Shown: positions 36,943 to 49,500, counted from the first letter of the stretch. The stretch is DNA of 64,000 bases from Cheilinus undulatus (GCF_018320785.1 NC_054872.1:41652551-41716550), one strand, 5' to 3'. The notes: generated from the sequence alone by a model not told the origin. Made by a program: numbers and translations.

Positions 36943-37188
36943 AAAAAAATGCTCTTAAATACGTCTGCCTTAGCTTGATTGCTGCATGCATCCTCACTGC
37001 TGCAAGAGACCAACAGAAATAGTGAGAACATTTTGGACAAAAACAAGTAAAAGAGGTGAAATTAAGGCACACACTGTGAAGTATTTGGTTCCTAAGGCTG
37101 ACCAGAGAGGCAGTGATTGACTCTGTGATTACTTGTGAGTACATGATGTTGATAACAGAGATTTCAGAGTTTTTCAGTGTCTCAGACT

Positions 37189-38361
37189 TCAAGCCGTGTG
37201 AACGCAGACATAGAGAGGCTTGTGCTCCTCCCAGTAGTGGAGCTCGTCAATGAAGCTCCAGGAGCAGCCTAGATCTTTGGTGAATTTGATCGTGTGGACC
37301 ACGCAGTCGCCTGGCAAATTCTCAAACAGGAACTCAGCCAGACTCACCACTGAGAGTTTCTTCTGGCTCTGGATCAGCTGCTGGATTTGGTTCTTATCCA
37401 CGGGCTCTGGCGAGGAGCTATAGGACACCCAGATGTTCAATTTCTCATCTGATGAAGGGACCTGAAAGCGGTTCTTCCCCGCTGGGCAGTGGAAATTCTT
37501 CTTTTTGTTTAAAATGCCTGAAGGGGGCCTGAATACACGCACGGACCATCTCACCCAGTCGTACTTCTTCTTCAGCTTCTCTATGATGACATCAGCTAGC
37601 TGCTGGTTGGTCAGCTCAGGATGATCTCTCACCAGCCGACGGGAATCCAGCTCCGCCTGTTTGGGGAAGCTTTCGATGCAGTCTAAAATGACTGCATTCA
37701 TTTTCTCCTGCACCACCTTCATTTTCTCGCCCCATTCTTTCAGAAGTGCATCCTCCTCGTCGTATCCTTTCAGGGCAGCGTGGCCGAGCAGGGCGATGAG
37801 CCCGATGCAGAAGAGGTTCTTCAGACGGGCGCAGAAGTCCTCCACAGGCCGGCGGCTTTTCTCCTCGTAGTTCAGAGTGATCTCAAGCACCGACTCCCCA
37901 GAGAAGGTTTCCCCTGTCACAGAATTGTAGAGTGTGTGGAGGTTTTTGTCACCGCCGGTTCTGCCAAAGTGGTCCAGGAACGTCTTCTTCTTGACCTCCC
38001 TGAACTTTGGCTTGGCATTGAGGATGTCCATGTACTTCCTGAACTGGTTGGTGATGTTCTCCTCCACTGGGAAATACACAGCATCCAGTCCGCTCTTCTT
38101 GATCTCCTCGTTGATCCGCTGAAGCTCCTCAGAGACCACCTCCAGGCGGTCTCGCACCCTCTGAAACTGCTCCTTCATGTACACAGCCTCTTTGCTTTCT
38201 ACGTTGTCCAGAGCCAGTTTAACAATCGGAGCAGCGATGGAAAAAACTGGGAAAAGGTCGCCTGCGATACTGGCCACCACTTCAGCTCCCTGCTCGAACA
38301 CTTCCATCACATTTTCCACCATATCCTTCTTCTCTGATACGAGCCGCTGCAGTTGTGCCAT
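37189..38361 (-). CDS. rpz-like: Rapunzel-like protein, copy 1
   Basis: An uninterrupted 390-residue frame in a single exon. It aligns along its whole length with copies 2 and 3 and carries the family core VEDFCARLKNLFCIGLIALL followed by GHAALKG (residues 173-199) and KKYDWVRWSVRVF. Residues 26-52 and 183-198 are hydrophobic; 60-90 look like a charged coiled coil. The family is named for zebrafish rapunzel, where a dominant mutation causes fin and bone overgrowth; the biochemical role is unknown. The ATG is preceded by a 29-nt leader and an acceptor (CTCATTAG ending at 38391), so the 5' end comes from an upstream exon. It is the most diverged of the three genes here, implying an older split. 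Confidence 0.9.
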   Translation of the reverse strand: MAQLQRLVSEKKDMVENVMEVFEQGAEVVASIAGDLFPVFSIAAPIVKLALDNVESKEAVYMKEQFQRVRDRLEVVSEELQRINEEIKKSGLDAVYFPVEENITNQFRKYMDILNAKPKFREVKKKTFLDHFGRTGGDKNLHTLYNSVTGETFSGESVLEITLNYEEKSRRPVEDFCARLKNLFCIGLIALLGHAALKGYDEEDALLKEWGEKMKVVQEKMNAVILDCIESFPKQAELDSRRLVRDHPELTNQQLADVIIEKLKKKYDWVRWSVRVFRPPSGILNKKKNFHCPAGKNRFQVPSSDEKLNIWVSYSSSPEPVDKNQIQQLIQSQKKLSVVSLAEFLFENLPGDCVVHTIKFTKDLGCSWSFIDELHYWEEHKPLYVCVHTA

Positions 38362-38390
38362 CTTTGCTGCTGATGTGTCTCAGACTGTTC

Positions 38391-38720
38391 CTAATGAGAG
38401 GAAAATATTGTCACTATTAAAGAGAGGCATCAATTCAAGAAGAACTTCCCAAGACAAGGGTAAAACATGGGGCAGATGTCTCAGCTGTACTTTTAGACAC
38501 AAACGTTGAGTTCATTTGTTCTACTTACAGTTCTGTTTCAGTGTTGTTGGACTCTGGCCTTCTCCTTTGCTTCTCTTACAACACAGCAGAAACTGATAAG
38601 AAAGAGAGAAACAGCCAAGTGAGCTTCAGTGCTGGCTGCAGGCCACACCCAGTGAGCAATGAGTCAACTATGCAGAGGGAATTCAGCAGTGACGACAGAC
38701 TGGTACGGGTTTGTTTGCAA
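38391..38720 (-). promoter_or_regulatory. Intron and probable first exon of rapunzel-like copy 1
   Basis: A minus-strand donor GTAAGT (38528 down to 38523) pairs with the acceptor at 38392, giving a 138-bp intron and a non-coding exon starting at 38529 upward. A palindromic AP-1 site TGAGTCA lies at 38660-38666 and a TATA-like TTTTAAAG near 38730. The TSS is not fixed, so AP-1 may be exonic or proximal promoter. Confidence 0.4.
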
Positions 38721-38839
38721 TGTTTGTGTTTACTTTAAAAGGCTCAGGAGAAATTTTAAGTTGACATTGCAGGTATTTTGAGAATGGAAGGCGCTGCTAT
38801 TTCTCTCAAAAAGAGCAACCATGTCTCTTGACACAGTTT

Positions 38840-39055
38840 CAGCCATCCAATTCAAAATGGAGGAGCACTGACGGACTACAAGCCAAGCTACCTACAAGTT
38901 TCACTCTACTCACGTTTAAATGTAAAAATGTCAGTGACGAAACAGTCAAATAGTACAGCACTACAATTTGGTGCAACTTTTTCCCAGGCACACATCCACG
39001 ACCCACTGAAAAGGACCCACTTTTGGGTCCTGACCCACCAGTTGAGAACCACTGT
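38840..39055 (-). mobile_element. hAT MITE fragment
   Basis: Ends at 39055 with the inverse of CAGTGGTTCTCAACTGGTGG, next to GGACCCAAAAGTGGGTCC. Same family as 5303 and 17486. The other end is unclear. Confidence 0.5.
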
Positions 39056-39259
39056 TTCAAAGAATACTTCAACATTTTGGTCAAAATACTTTAAATTAAG
39101 AAGCTAAGAAGCATCCACCCACCTGCAGCGTGTTAGCTCAGCATAAATAATAGAAAGAAGGGAAACAGCTCTCTTAACTTTTTAAGGGCCTGTGTCCACA
39201 GCGAGTGCTTTTTACAATGGCAGTGCTCATTTTCAATACAAAACCAGTGTTGTCCAGTG

Positions 39260-39665
39260 CAGTGGTTTACACCCTTTTTTTGCCAAAGGCACACCGAAGA
39301 ACAAGCCAAAATCTCAAGGCACACCAAATCCATACAAAAAGCCTCAATGAAGAGCGACTGCTCTTCAAAATAAACGTCAGGCCCACTACGGGATTTGTTA
39401 AGAATTACAGTGCCTTTATTTTATATTAAAACAATATATTTGAAAGTAGCTTACTCCGCCCCCCCCTTGTGGCTGGCTGCAGTATAGGTGATAGGGACTG
39501 ATCTCATTATAAAAGTTCCATTAATTTTGGAAGGAAATAATATTTTTAGAAGAATATTTTAATTAGACAAAAACATAGACTTTATTACAGTTTATTTCAA
39601 TGTCCGGCCGCCCCAGGCAAGAAAAAGCTGTCCCTTGTAAAAATGGAGTTGATGACCCTGTTGTA
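39260..39665. mobile_element. Composite of hAT-type fragments
   Basis: The left end CAGTGGTTTACACCC with GCCAAAGGCACACC and the right end AAAATGGAGTTGATGACCCTG (from 39643) belong to two hAT-type families, suggesting neighbouring or nested insertions. The internal CCCCCTTGTGGCTGGCTGC is shared with 22881. Confidence 0.45.
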
Positions 39666-39669
39666 AAGT

Positions 39670-42600
39670 CTCAACCCTGTCTGACACATTTTCAATAGAA
39701 TTATTGCCATAATCGCTTCAGTGTCCCTAAAATAAAAATGCAAATGAATGCTGTAAAAGTAAAGCTTCCTCTGATGCCTTTAGATTCCAATATAAAGGAC
39801 ATTTCTCTCAGTTTGGCACTAATAAAAAAGTGTATGAAACCTGGAAAGTCTGGATCAGGCATCAACAACTCCTCCTTGAGGTCAGCAAGCAGAGAAAAGC
39901 TGACTTTTAGAGCAGACCTGATCTATTGCCTGGGCATGTTCAGACATGTCCGAGTAAAAAACTGGAAATGTTTAATGTGGAAATCCAATTTTGGCACAAA
40001 CTGAAGGTACAGTCATCCACTGACTTCACAAAGCTGAAGTCTCATGTTCATTGTCTGAGTAGGTAAACAGTCTTCGTCACGTGTTTTCACTAAAGCCTCT
40101 GACCTTTAGACTTTTCAGTATTTTTCTAAACTGTGACTGAATGAGGAGCAGCAGTGGTGGCTGTTTTCTCCTCGGCCAGCACAGTCGATAATGGAGCAGC
40201 AGTCGTGGGAAGTGATTGAGGATAAGAGGTTAAATTTGCTGGGCAAGGGTGCGTTTTCCAGTGAATCTCAGCACGTTACCACAGCAACAGGACAATGGAA
40301 AATAATCTGTCAGCTGGTTGGTCTCTGCTGAGGTCGGCTCTGTGAGGTTTATCTGACCAGACTGCAGACGGATGCAGTAAGACGACAGCAGCCTTTTCTC
40401 AGTCTGATGCATCACAGCTCTGCAGATCAGCACACATCCATACGAGGATGTTTGCACTGGGGGCGCATTTATAACAGATTTACAGATCTTAACATCTGAT
40501 GTGTCTACAATCAAAGACCCAGTTTCACAGCTTAAGATGTAGACATACTTTTCTTGCTTGAGATTTGAAGTTGTACCTATAACATAAAGTCAAAATCTGC
40601 ATCTTGTTAGCCTAGCCTAGCATCAAGAGGAATCAAACAGGCTACAAATATCCCCAATGCTCATAAAAGGCCTGCATATGAAAAAATAGGTGATGAATAA
40701 CACTTTTCAGTACTGTGATGGTAATATAAAATGCTATTTTTAAAATTAAAGAGTGAATATTAGCTATAACTTAGTGTTTTCATCATGCCAAGTCCTTTAT
40801 CCAGCAGGTTAAATGTATGAATGCTATGTAAAATAACATTGCTTCCAATTAATACTATTTTTTCCTGCATATTTCAGTGAATTTTGACTCTTTCATGTGT
40901 CTATTGGGAAGTCTTGCACTTTCAGTGTGATGAAATTATAAAAAAATCGCAATGTTTTGTCTCACAAAAAGACAAATCTTTGCATTCTAATAAAGAAACC
41001 CACATGTAAGCACAAAAAATAGGATTTTATGGGTGCTCTGCTGCACTGTTTCTTAGCAGAAGGCATCAACCTTTAAAATGTTCAACACTCATGCTCCAAT
41101 CTCTTTTTCTGAAAGGATAAAACCAACAAAAATATAATAGTTTGTCCTAATGGACAGAGATGAGAGTATAGCCTAATTCTTCCCATATATTCAATGCATT
41201 TTCCACATTGTGCAGCCATTACTTTAAGACAGAATCCTTCAAATAGAAAATGTTAAGCTCTACTACTGAAGCAACTTCTGCAAAACTTCCTTTTCAGACT
41301 CCTAAACCAAAGCAACAAAGTGTAAGAGATAACATCCTCAGCAGAGCTTTTACAGCTTCTGTATCTTATTAGATTTAGCCATGCTCAAACTGTGATTCCT
41401 GTTTTCTACTGATGTTCTCCGTCTATTTCAGGGTCCCAGGGGTTGTGTTGCTGCAGACTGAGTGGATGTGAAGCGGCTATACGTAGACTTTTCTGACATA
41501 AATGTGCTGAAAGAAATCAGATTTTCAGAGACAGAGCTGAAAGCTGCAGGTAATATTCCAGAGACATAAATGTGAGGCTGCTGACAAGCACATGAGTATT
41601 ATTTGACTATACATACAATGTTTAGCAATATATACTACTTTACAGTGAATTTATATACTTGTACAGCACTGTAAACTCTAAGGTATTCAGGAATTTCTAT
41701 GTCACGGTCCTTTGTGCAATATATCAGAGATAATTACTAATCTGCCCTCTGCAACCACTAATGGTGATACTTTATAGAAGAAATAAATGCCAGATAAATA
41801 AATTAGTAACATCAGCCTTTTGAAAATATACTTTCTTAATGACCCAGATTATAAGGTCAATATATAGAGGTAGGCACTTGAGGGGGATTGTGGACAGGCC
41901 AGGGGCACATATTTTTGTTAGAAAAGCCTGAAAAAGAGATTTTTGCATAAAATTTCCCCTTTAAAGTAAGGTTCCTACATATTGGTCTGTGTGGTGAATT
42001 ATTGGTACCAGTAGATAAGAAAAATCCTTACATATTTACAGTAATTATTTTTGGCTATAACATTTGCCTACATTAGTTGTAAATATTGGCCCTTAAAACA
42101 AATAAGTTAGTGGAGTTTTAGTTTTGATCAACAGACCTGCATCAGCTAAAGTCTTTTTCATTATTCATGAGTTTTAAGGACAAAAGTTTTATACCTGATC
42201 TACATTAAAAAACAAAAGTATTGATTTCAGTGTCAGATATAATTAATGTGAAAATATTGGCATATCAGATATCAGCAAAAATCCAATATCATGCATCCCT
42301 AATAAGTTTGTGGCAGAAGAAAAACCCAATAATGAGCATATGTTTTTATTTTGACTTGTTACGTCTGGCTTAGAGACAACATACAATATTTAAAGGTGGT
42401 GAGTTTGAGATTTGATGCTTTAAAGATGATGAGCCAGTACTGTTGGGCATTTGTCCATAGTCCTGTAGTTTTCTAGCTTTAACAAGGGATGACTAAGTAT
42501 GTGTTTACAGGCTATGATCGTTTTAAAGAAATAGGGAGAGGCCTCATAGGCCCAAATGACTTAAACTGCCCCTGCTGACAACAATTATGACTTTACATCG

Positions 42601-44312
42601 GGAACTGTTTGAAGAAAGCTAGAATTCAAAGTTATATTTCCTTTTTCTAAATTTAATATACCATTAAATATTTCAAGTTTAGTATCAGTAGCCTACTGAG
42701 CCCATATGAGCTTTTTACTCCTTAATAGTCTTGAATTAAACAGCTGTATAACTGATGTAAGCTTAATATCAAACATTTTTATGTTGTAACATTTAATAGC
42801 TTAGCATAGAGTTTATGTAATTGATTGATGATGTAGTCAGAGACAGGCGGAAGTGAATCAGATCACGTGCATGCTGCTCTCTCTGTCTAAATCACAGAAT
42901 GGCTCTTAAGGCTCTTTAAATGCTTCATGCCTCAGAAATGTTGTGTACCATAGCTTCATCTTAACACACAACTGACCGCCTCCTCCCCCCCTCCTCTCTG
43001 CCAGCTGACCACTCAGTCTGACCACCGAGAGAAGAGCTCAACGATCTGTTAATGCGCCCTCTTAATGGAAAAAATATCGACCCGTCCGTGTACGAGGGCT
43101 CTAATTGTATCACTTTGCAGCCAAAGGACAGAGAGGCAAACAAACATGGCAGGTTAACACCGCAGATCAGCCTCTATTTTGCTACAAGTGCCTTTATAAA
43201 AAGTTTGTCACTTCCTGGAAGAAGTGGAGCGGTGGCACGAGCTGGCAACCAACGCCCATAAAATACACAAGTCTGAGTTCAGAGTGCTTTAATTCTGCAA
43301 ATTCATCTTTTTACCCACTTTACTTTATGAAATTAAGCTGCGTTAACGAAATATATCAACGTAGTCGACGTTTTACAGCACAGCAGTGCGTAAAGGAGAG
43401 AAAGGATCGATTATGTAACATCAGACTTGAGTGAAGTTGATGAATTTTGATCGATCATATCCTCATAAAGTATCTTAACACGCTAATACAGAGTTAACAT
43501 TAACGTTCTTGTTCAATATGAAGCATTTAGATCAGAGCTGGACTCACCTTACAAAGTTTACGGAAGAAATACACAAACTTCACGACTGTTTGTCTTCCTA
43601 TTGGTCATGTGGCTCTCATGTTACAGAGAGTAGGCACACCCAGGCTGACAAAAAACCTGGGTGGTGGATAAAGAAAAAAAAAAAGTTGTGCTCATAATAG
43701 GTCGCCGCAGTGGCGTTAATATTATTACAGGTCAACCTCCACCCTTTTGGTAAACAATGGGGTGTCATTGAAGCCGTATTTACCGTTGGCTGTATCTGGA
43801 GAGGAAATACAGTCAGCAGAAATATTACTCTGGCTTTTAATAACTGTAGCAGCAGGGTTTATTATGAAATATTGGTTTCAAGTAATTAAGTTATGAATTC
43901 TAATGATGACAGAAACATTTATATTTTTTCATTTATTGCAAATTAAAGTAGCCTAAATATGTACAAGTTTCCAAAACAAGATTGTCAAAAAAAAAAAAAA
44001 AGAAAAAGAAAAAAAAAAAGAGAAACAGCCATATAGCCCTATATTGCACAGAAAGCAGCATGGACTTTTGTTAATCTTGATCTTTACACATATAGGATGA
44101 TATTAAATAATGTTCAATAGAACATTTCTTTCTGTAGTGATAGTATAGGATTTTTGTCTTTTTGTTTAGATAGAGCAATTTCTCAAAAACACTTATGAAA
44201 CTAAAAGGCACCTTTACTCTGCATCATACCTAGCAATTAGCTATTTTCAATCACTATCATACCACTTTGTATACATATTAGTATAAAAGTATGTCTACCT
44301 TACATGCTAGCT
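39670..44312. other. Intergenic sequence between rapunzel copies 1 and 2
   Basis: No coding exon is supported. A reversed AGGGATGCATGATATTGG terminus near 42302 marks a likely hAT-type fragment to its left. A purine/poly(A) tract lies at 43987-44024. Open frames at 43.0-43.7 kb are short and unsupported. Confidence 0.4.
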
Positions 44313-44880
44313 CAGTGCTTCCCAAAGTGAGGGCCACTAGTGGGCCCTGGAGGTACTGCAGGTAGGCTGCGACAGCTCTTTCTTCACATTAAAAGCATAA
44401 ACATGATTTTTAAAATTAAAAATCACGTTTTAAATTCTCATAAAATACTTAATATGTCAAAATGAATTTTAAATAACAAAACAGCCAGAAAATTTAACTT
44501 ACATGTCATCATTTCATGGTTTATTTTGTCTGACATACAGAGTGGGTGTCATGATTCGACTGGCGACACTCCATTAAACATTCTATAATGCTGCATTAAC
44601 ATTACAAGGAAAGGGATTATAGAATTCATGAGAAGAGTTTGACATTAGAAAATAAAATGTAGGTGACTTTGCAGATGCCTGTTAAAACACAATAAATGCT
44701 GGTGGCTTGTTAATTTAGCTTAGTGACTATGCTAACACTTTCTCATGGCATTAATGTCTTTTAAAACTAGGCATTTGATTTGAAATCCTACTTTGAGTCT
44801 CATGTTATGAGGGTCAGTTGGGCCTGTAAGATTTTCAGGTCTCTAAAGGGGCCACAGCAAACTGAAGTTCAGAAAAGCTG
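44313..44880. mobile_element. hAT MITE with 8-bp flanking repeat
   Basis: Left end CAGTGCTTCCCAAAGTGAGG; right end, inverted, CAGCTTTTCTGAACTTCAG. Flanks TGCTAGCT (44305-44312) and GCCTAGCT (44881-44888) agree at 6 of 8 positions. No coding capacity; decayed. Confidence 0.6.
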
Positions 44881-44888
44881 GCCTAGCT

Positions 44889-46486
44889 CAAAAAACTCTT
44901 GCTAACTGTTAAATAACCATGGATGGCTGGTACAACTGGGCCAGAAAGACTAAGCCTTCCCTATTGTAGAGGCTACGATGAAAATGAGAAAACTATTCAA
45001 ATACCTTAAAACAGATTGTCTTTATTTTTTGTGAAACCCGGAGTAGCAACCAAGTCAACTACGCGTAGCATCTTTAAATGAGCTTGTATTTTTTTTTTTT
45101 TAAACAGCTTGAACCATGTAGCATCCTTCTTGTCACTTTACGATCGCTGTCTTTTGACCAGTGGTGCAACTGCAGTGTTACAAACTAGAGATGCTTTGCT
45201 AGCATATGTTTGAAAAACAGGTATTTTACTGAGAAATGTAAAAGAAAAGAGATTATTTCTGAATTAAAAATATGATAACTGTGATGATAATGCTGTTAGC
45301 CCTCAATAGCAATTGCCATTCATTAATGCCAAGCTAACAAAAATGGTACTGTACATACTTGCCCAAATGTGAGATTTTTAAAAAGCTATAGACAGAGCCA
45401 ATCAAACTGCTTAACTTTTATTTCTATTTTCTGCGTTTAGCTAACATATGCTAAGCTAAATAAGCCAAAAAGCTAAGCTACACAACCTTATCTAACCTTA
45501 CTTATGGCTTTAGCATGAAGAGGATAGCACTGTGCTGCTATTGTGACTTGCTGTTAATGATGCCTTCAAATGGAGAGATGGAGATATTAACACTCTATTT
45601 CTGAATGCTTCTAACCAATAAATTTTGTTGTCTTAAATGCCATTTTCAGAAATGGCATAAATTAACATTGGCATTTTCATAAAGAAAGCCAAGGGAACAA
45701 GCGATATTTCGGCAGCTGAGGTGCAGCAGTGCTTCCACATGGTTATGGCTTGAAGGCCAAGACTTACTAAGTTCCAGTAAGACTTTGCGACTTTATTAGT
45801 TCCATTTGGAGGCAGCAAATTAAGCAAGCCATGCTATGCTAGCGCTTGTTTGTTTGTTTGTTTAATGCACAGAGACTGGCATTGATCTTCTTCTGTAACT
45901 CTTAGCAAGAAAGTGGACAACCCCAAAGTTGAAACTATCAATTAATTGTCCTTTCAAACTCTCTTTTGGATGGATCAGGGGCTTCTGAAGAACTGTGTAG
46001 TATAATATAATATTTCCAATATGTTTGGCCTAAGCTAACTGACACTTCTTGATATGGCATCAAATTTACGCTAAAATCCCTCAAAAGACAACTTGTTGAT
46101 TGTTTTACAGCCTTGTCCCAATAGCCTGGTATGCCAAGAGATCTCAGAGGGACTACTGGAACTGCGGTATAAAAGTATAGGCAGCACAAACACAAGGGCT
46201 TCATAATTATAAGTAACTTAGAAGAAGCTGGCATGAACAAGTATGGCTTTGAAATTTCTAACACCCTGAAGCTCCTGTATACCCAACGAAGGAAAGATAT
46301 ATTTGTATAAGAATAAAAAATCATTTTAAGTAAGGCAATGACTCACATTCAAGATCCCGTGTAGAGCAGACATGCTTGAACACAGACAACATTTATGAAT
46401 ATATTTCTGAATTTAATGGACATTGGTCCAGGTCTCTGATAAACACATTCATTAATCTATGCAGGGCTCCACACCTTTCTGCGAGT
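44889..46486. other. Intergenic sequence, 3' of rapunzel copy 2
   Basis: AT-rich, with a (GTTT)n run at 45846-45862. The 3' untranslated region of copy 2 should start below 46487, but I see no convincing poly(A) signal on the minus strand close by. Confidence 0.4.
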
Positions 46487-47668
46487 CTACTCTGAGTGCA
46501 GACACAGGTGGGCTCTTTTGTGTTTCCCGTAGTAGTAGCAATCCTCTTGGAAGTTGTTAGACTCCACCACCTCCTTGTAATGGCTGACAGCGTGAACCAG
46601 GCAGTTGGGGAAGCTTGTGTTCAAAGACAGAGCCAGACCCATCATGTTCCCCTTCAGCTTCCTGTTCTCGATTGTCTCCTGGATCTCAGACTTGTTGATG
46701 GGCTTGGGGTCGACACAGAAAGAGACCACCACTTTGACATTATTCTTGGTCAGAAAGTCAAACCAGTTGGTGCCCCCGCTTCCATGGCACTTCTTTCCTG
46801 CCAGCCAGTTGAAAAAGAAGATCTTCTCCCTGTTTTTGAAGGCTCTGACGGACCAGTTCACCCAGTCGTATTTCTTGACAAGAGCATCCAGGAGAGACTG
46901 GGTGAACTCCTGGTCCACCGTGCCAGGGTTTTCCTGGAGTATGTGCTCCATGTCTATTTTGGCTTGATCTGGAAATTTCTCTGTACACTCATCCACGGCC
47001 GCTTTCATCCGTTTCTCAACGTCCTCCATGCGGTCCTTCCACTTCTTCACCATCTCCTCCCCCACCGCTCCTTCTTTGAGGGCGGCGTGGCCCATGACGG
47101 CGATGATGCCCACGACAAAGAGCTTCTTCAGCCGGGCGCAGAAGTCCTCCACTGCCCTCCTGCTTCTCTTCTCTGTGGCAACGATGGTTTCCAGCATGGG
47201 GTCCCCGGAGGTGTTCTCCCCGGTGACAGCATTGTAGAGGGCGTCCAAGTTCAAGTCGCCTTCTGTGTTCTCGTAATGGCTGAGGAACTTCTCCATCTTC
47301 TTCTCCTTGAACTTTGGCTTGGCATTGACGAAGTCCTGGAACTTCTCGTACTGGCTGATCATCTGCGCCTCTCGATCGAAGTTCTGCTTGTTCAAAGACG
47401 TCCTCTGCAGCTCCAAGGCGATTTTATCAATCTCATCCTGAATTCCCTCGAGCTTTTGGTTGACCATCTCAAACTGCTGAGTCAGGTAGCGGGCCTCAGA
47501 GCTGTCCGGATTGCTGAGTAACTCAGCAGAGGCAACAAACACGGCCTCCAAGACGGGATGAAGCTGGCCTACAGTGGCAGCGAGCACCTCGGAGGCTTGC
47601 CCCATGATCGCCACACCTTTCTCAATCTTGTCCCTGTTCTGCAGGACCCAGTCAGCCACGTTGTTCAT
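46487..47668 (-). CDS. rpz-like: Rapunzel-like protein, copy 2
   Basis: Uninterrupted single-exon frame of 393 residues, collinear with copy 1. Hydrophobic segments at about 29-47 and 183-195, charged helical segment 60-90, family core AVEDFCARLKKLFVVGIIAV plus MGHAALKEG at 172-200, and KKYDWVNWSVRAF at 265-277. The start MNNVADW aligns with MNSIADW of copy 3. The acceptor CTCCTTTCAG (AG at 47737-47736) lies upstream of a 67-nt leader; the first exon is probably at 49239-49295. Copy 2 is the closest relative of copy 3, and a central part of about 76 residues is identical between them. A 341-codon frame on the opposite strand is a composition shadow. Confidence 0.92.
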   Translation of the reverse strand: MNNVADWVLQNRDKIEKGVAIMGQASEVLAATVGQLHPVLEAVFVASAELLSNPDSSEARYLTQQFEMVNQKLEGIQDEIDKIALELQRTSLNKQNFDREAQMISQYEKFQDFVNAKPKFKEKKMEKFLSHYENTEGDLNLDALYNAVTGENTSGDPMLETIVATEKRSRRAVEDFCARLKKLFVVGIIAVMGHAALKEGAVGEEMVKKWKDRMEDVEKRMKAAVDECTEKFPDQAKIDMEHILQENPGTVDQEFTQSLLDALVKKYDWVNWSVRAFKNREKIFFFNWLAGKKCHGSGGTNWFDFLTKNNVKVVVSFCVDPKPINKSEIQETIENRKLKGNMMGLALSLNTSFPNCLVHAVSHYKEVVESNNFQEDCYYYGKHKRAHLCLHSE

Positions 47669-49238
47669 CTTTGTATTATGTATTTCACACTAAATAATCT
47701 AATTTGGGTTTCACAGCCAGAGAGTTTACTGGTGCCTGAAAGGAGAAGAAACATGAAACCTGTGTAAAGTTCATTGTAGTGCAATTTTAAGGCATTTCAG
47801 ATACGCTGAGGTAGTCATCTTTCTATTTTCAGTTGCATTTGGCAAGGCAAATGCAATCAGCTGACATCCAGTCATTTTTTTTTCTCATAGGACATATTCC
47901 TGACAAACAAACCCCTACTATAAAGCAAAAGGCAGGTCATGTCAGCACATGTAGGCATCCAGTTTCATGCCGCACCCTCACAGCTTCAGTTAATGACAGG
48001 GACTCGTTTTTTTAATGCCTTGGTGGCATTGAAACAAATCCAAAAAGCTCATGAAAGTACACAAACCAGGCACACATTGATGGTTATTCAGAGCAAATAT
48101 CAAACATGGAGTGTGTACTCATGAATTATGACGTCGAGCATTGTGCAACATAGCAGAACTGGCCCTTTGGGATGTCATTTTTATTGCTCTAACAATAGCC
48201 AAGACCTAAAGCAAACACAGATGTTCGCAACATGGTAGAAGAGGGGGATTTTGACTTGGTAATGATAGTACGATTTTCAGAGTAAAATAGTCAAGAGAGA
48301 TGACCTAACTCATGTCTCGCTCCCTAGAGGCCACATTCAGCTCAGTAAAGGCACACCCAAGTCTGAGAGCAGAAAACCCCCACTAGTGCACTTGTTCAGT
48401 AATGGCATTACACTCCTCAATGTGACCCCAATGTAATTAAAGCACACAAAATATCAGTTTTTGATAGTTTGTAAAAAAAGAGAGACTATTTTTGAAGGGA
48501 AATAGAAAAAAAGCTCACCGTTAATTGCTGCAGTGATGAGATCAGTGGTGTCATTTTACAGCCTTTCCTTTAACTGGACTAATTAAATCTACTCTATTCA
48601 CCACATGCCATCAGAGCTTTTTTAACTTTTACCTCAGCTACAAGTGCAACATTCAAAATCTGTATTTGTAACTACACAATAGAATTAAATTTCATTCTAG
48701 AAAAGACAAAAAGTGAATAAAAATACTTACTGATGAGTTATCTTGCTTTGTGCTTGGAAATATCTTCAACACAAAAAAGTTTTTCTTCTCTTTTTTTAAC
48801 TCAAAAAGTGAAATATTTTAAAGTTGGACAGAAAAAGGCGAGTCCCACACAGAGCTTGATCAAACACTGGTCCACCATTTCAGAGTGATATGCTCTGCCT
48901 CAGAGCTTTAATACAGACCACATACGTCAGTCCTCAACAAGAGCACGTCCCCCAGAGGACTCATTTCTGCTTCTGGTATTTTTGCCACATTTGGGATTTC
49001 ACTTTTTGTAAAAATTGGGTCATTTTGCAAAATATAGTCCCTCAAAGCTTCTCCAATTAGGGCAGTTGGAGTAAAAAAGATAAGAAAAGCTGAGAAATGG
49101 AAACTAAATGTTGACTTTTCTTTCTTTCTGTCTCCAATTTTTCTTTCTTTACAGGAAAATCAGAACTTGCACAATCTACATGAAGTAAAGGATGGAGCTG
49201 CTCGATAAAATGACTAATTTAGGGGAAAAATTACTCAC

Positions 49239-49326
49239 CTTTCTTATTAAATATCCAATGGGCTATAGTCCAGTTATTCAGTAGTCCAGCTGTGCCTGTG
49301 AGCACCAGCCTCCTTGGGATGTATAT

Positions 49327-49372
<46 letters not shown>

Positions 49373-49500
49373 GTGTCTGTCTGTCTCTCTCCCGTCACTC
49401 CCCCTTTGGAACTCCTCCATCCCGTGCAGCATTCCTCAGAAACCCACTCAGAGGGATGAGGGGCCGGCACTGACACAGATAACATCCTGTAAACACTCCC
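49239..49500 (-). promoter_or_regulatory. Promoter and non-coding first exon of rapunzel copy 2
   Basis: Minus strand, in order: GGCCGGCCCCTCATCCCTCT (about 49466-49447), AGGAATGCTG (49439-49430), a (GA)n tract (49370-49330), TATATATAC (49329-49321), then exon sequence ending AAGAAAG|GTGAGT with the donor at 49238. TSS is expected near 49295. All elements except the (GA)n tract have partners at 60114-60300 upstream of copy 3. AGGAATG is the TEAD-type CATTCCT motif. An alternative first exon with TATTAAAG (48913-48906) and GTAAGT (48730-48725) also exists. Confidence 0.6.
49330..49370. repeat. (CT)n/(GA)n microsatellite
   Basis: About 20 uninterrupted dinucleotides immediately upstream, in transcription order, of the TATA box of rapunzel copy 2. 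The paralogous promoter of copy 3 has only a short irregular pyrimidine stretch here. Confidence 0.95.

Noticed and set aside
43052-43434. Overlapping plus-strand frames of 69 and 109 codons
   Set aside because: No domain, no splice context, and the residue composition is random-like.
46496-47521. 341-codon plus-strand open frame antisense to rapunzel copy 2, with a similar 267-codon frame at 55579-56382
   Set aside because: It is similar between paralogs only because the sense genes are; its sequence is the complement of the rapunzel codons, with no start context, splice sites or domain. Composition shadow.
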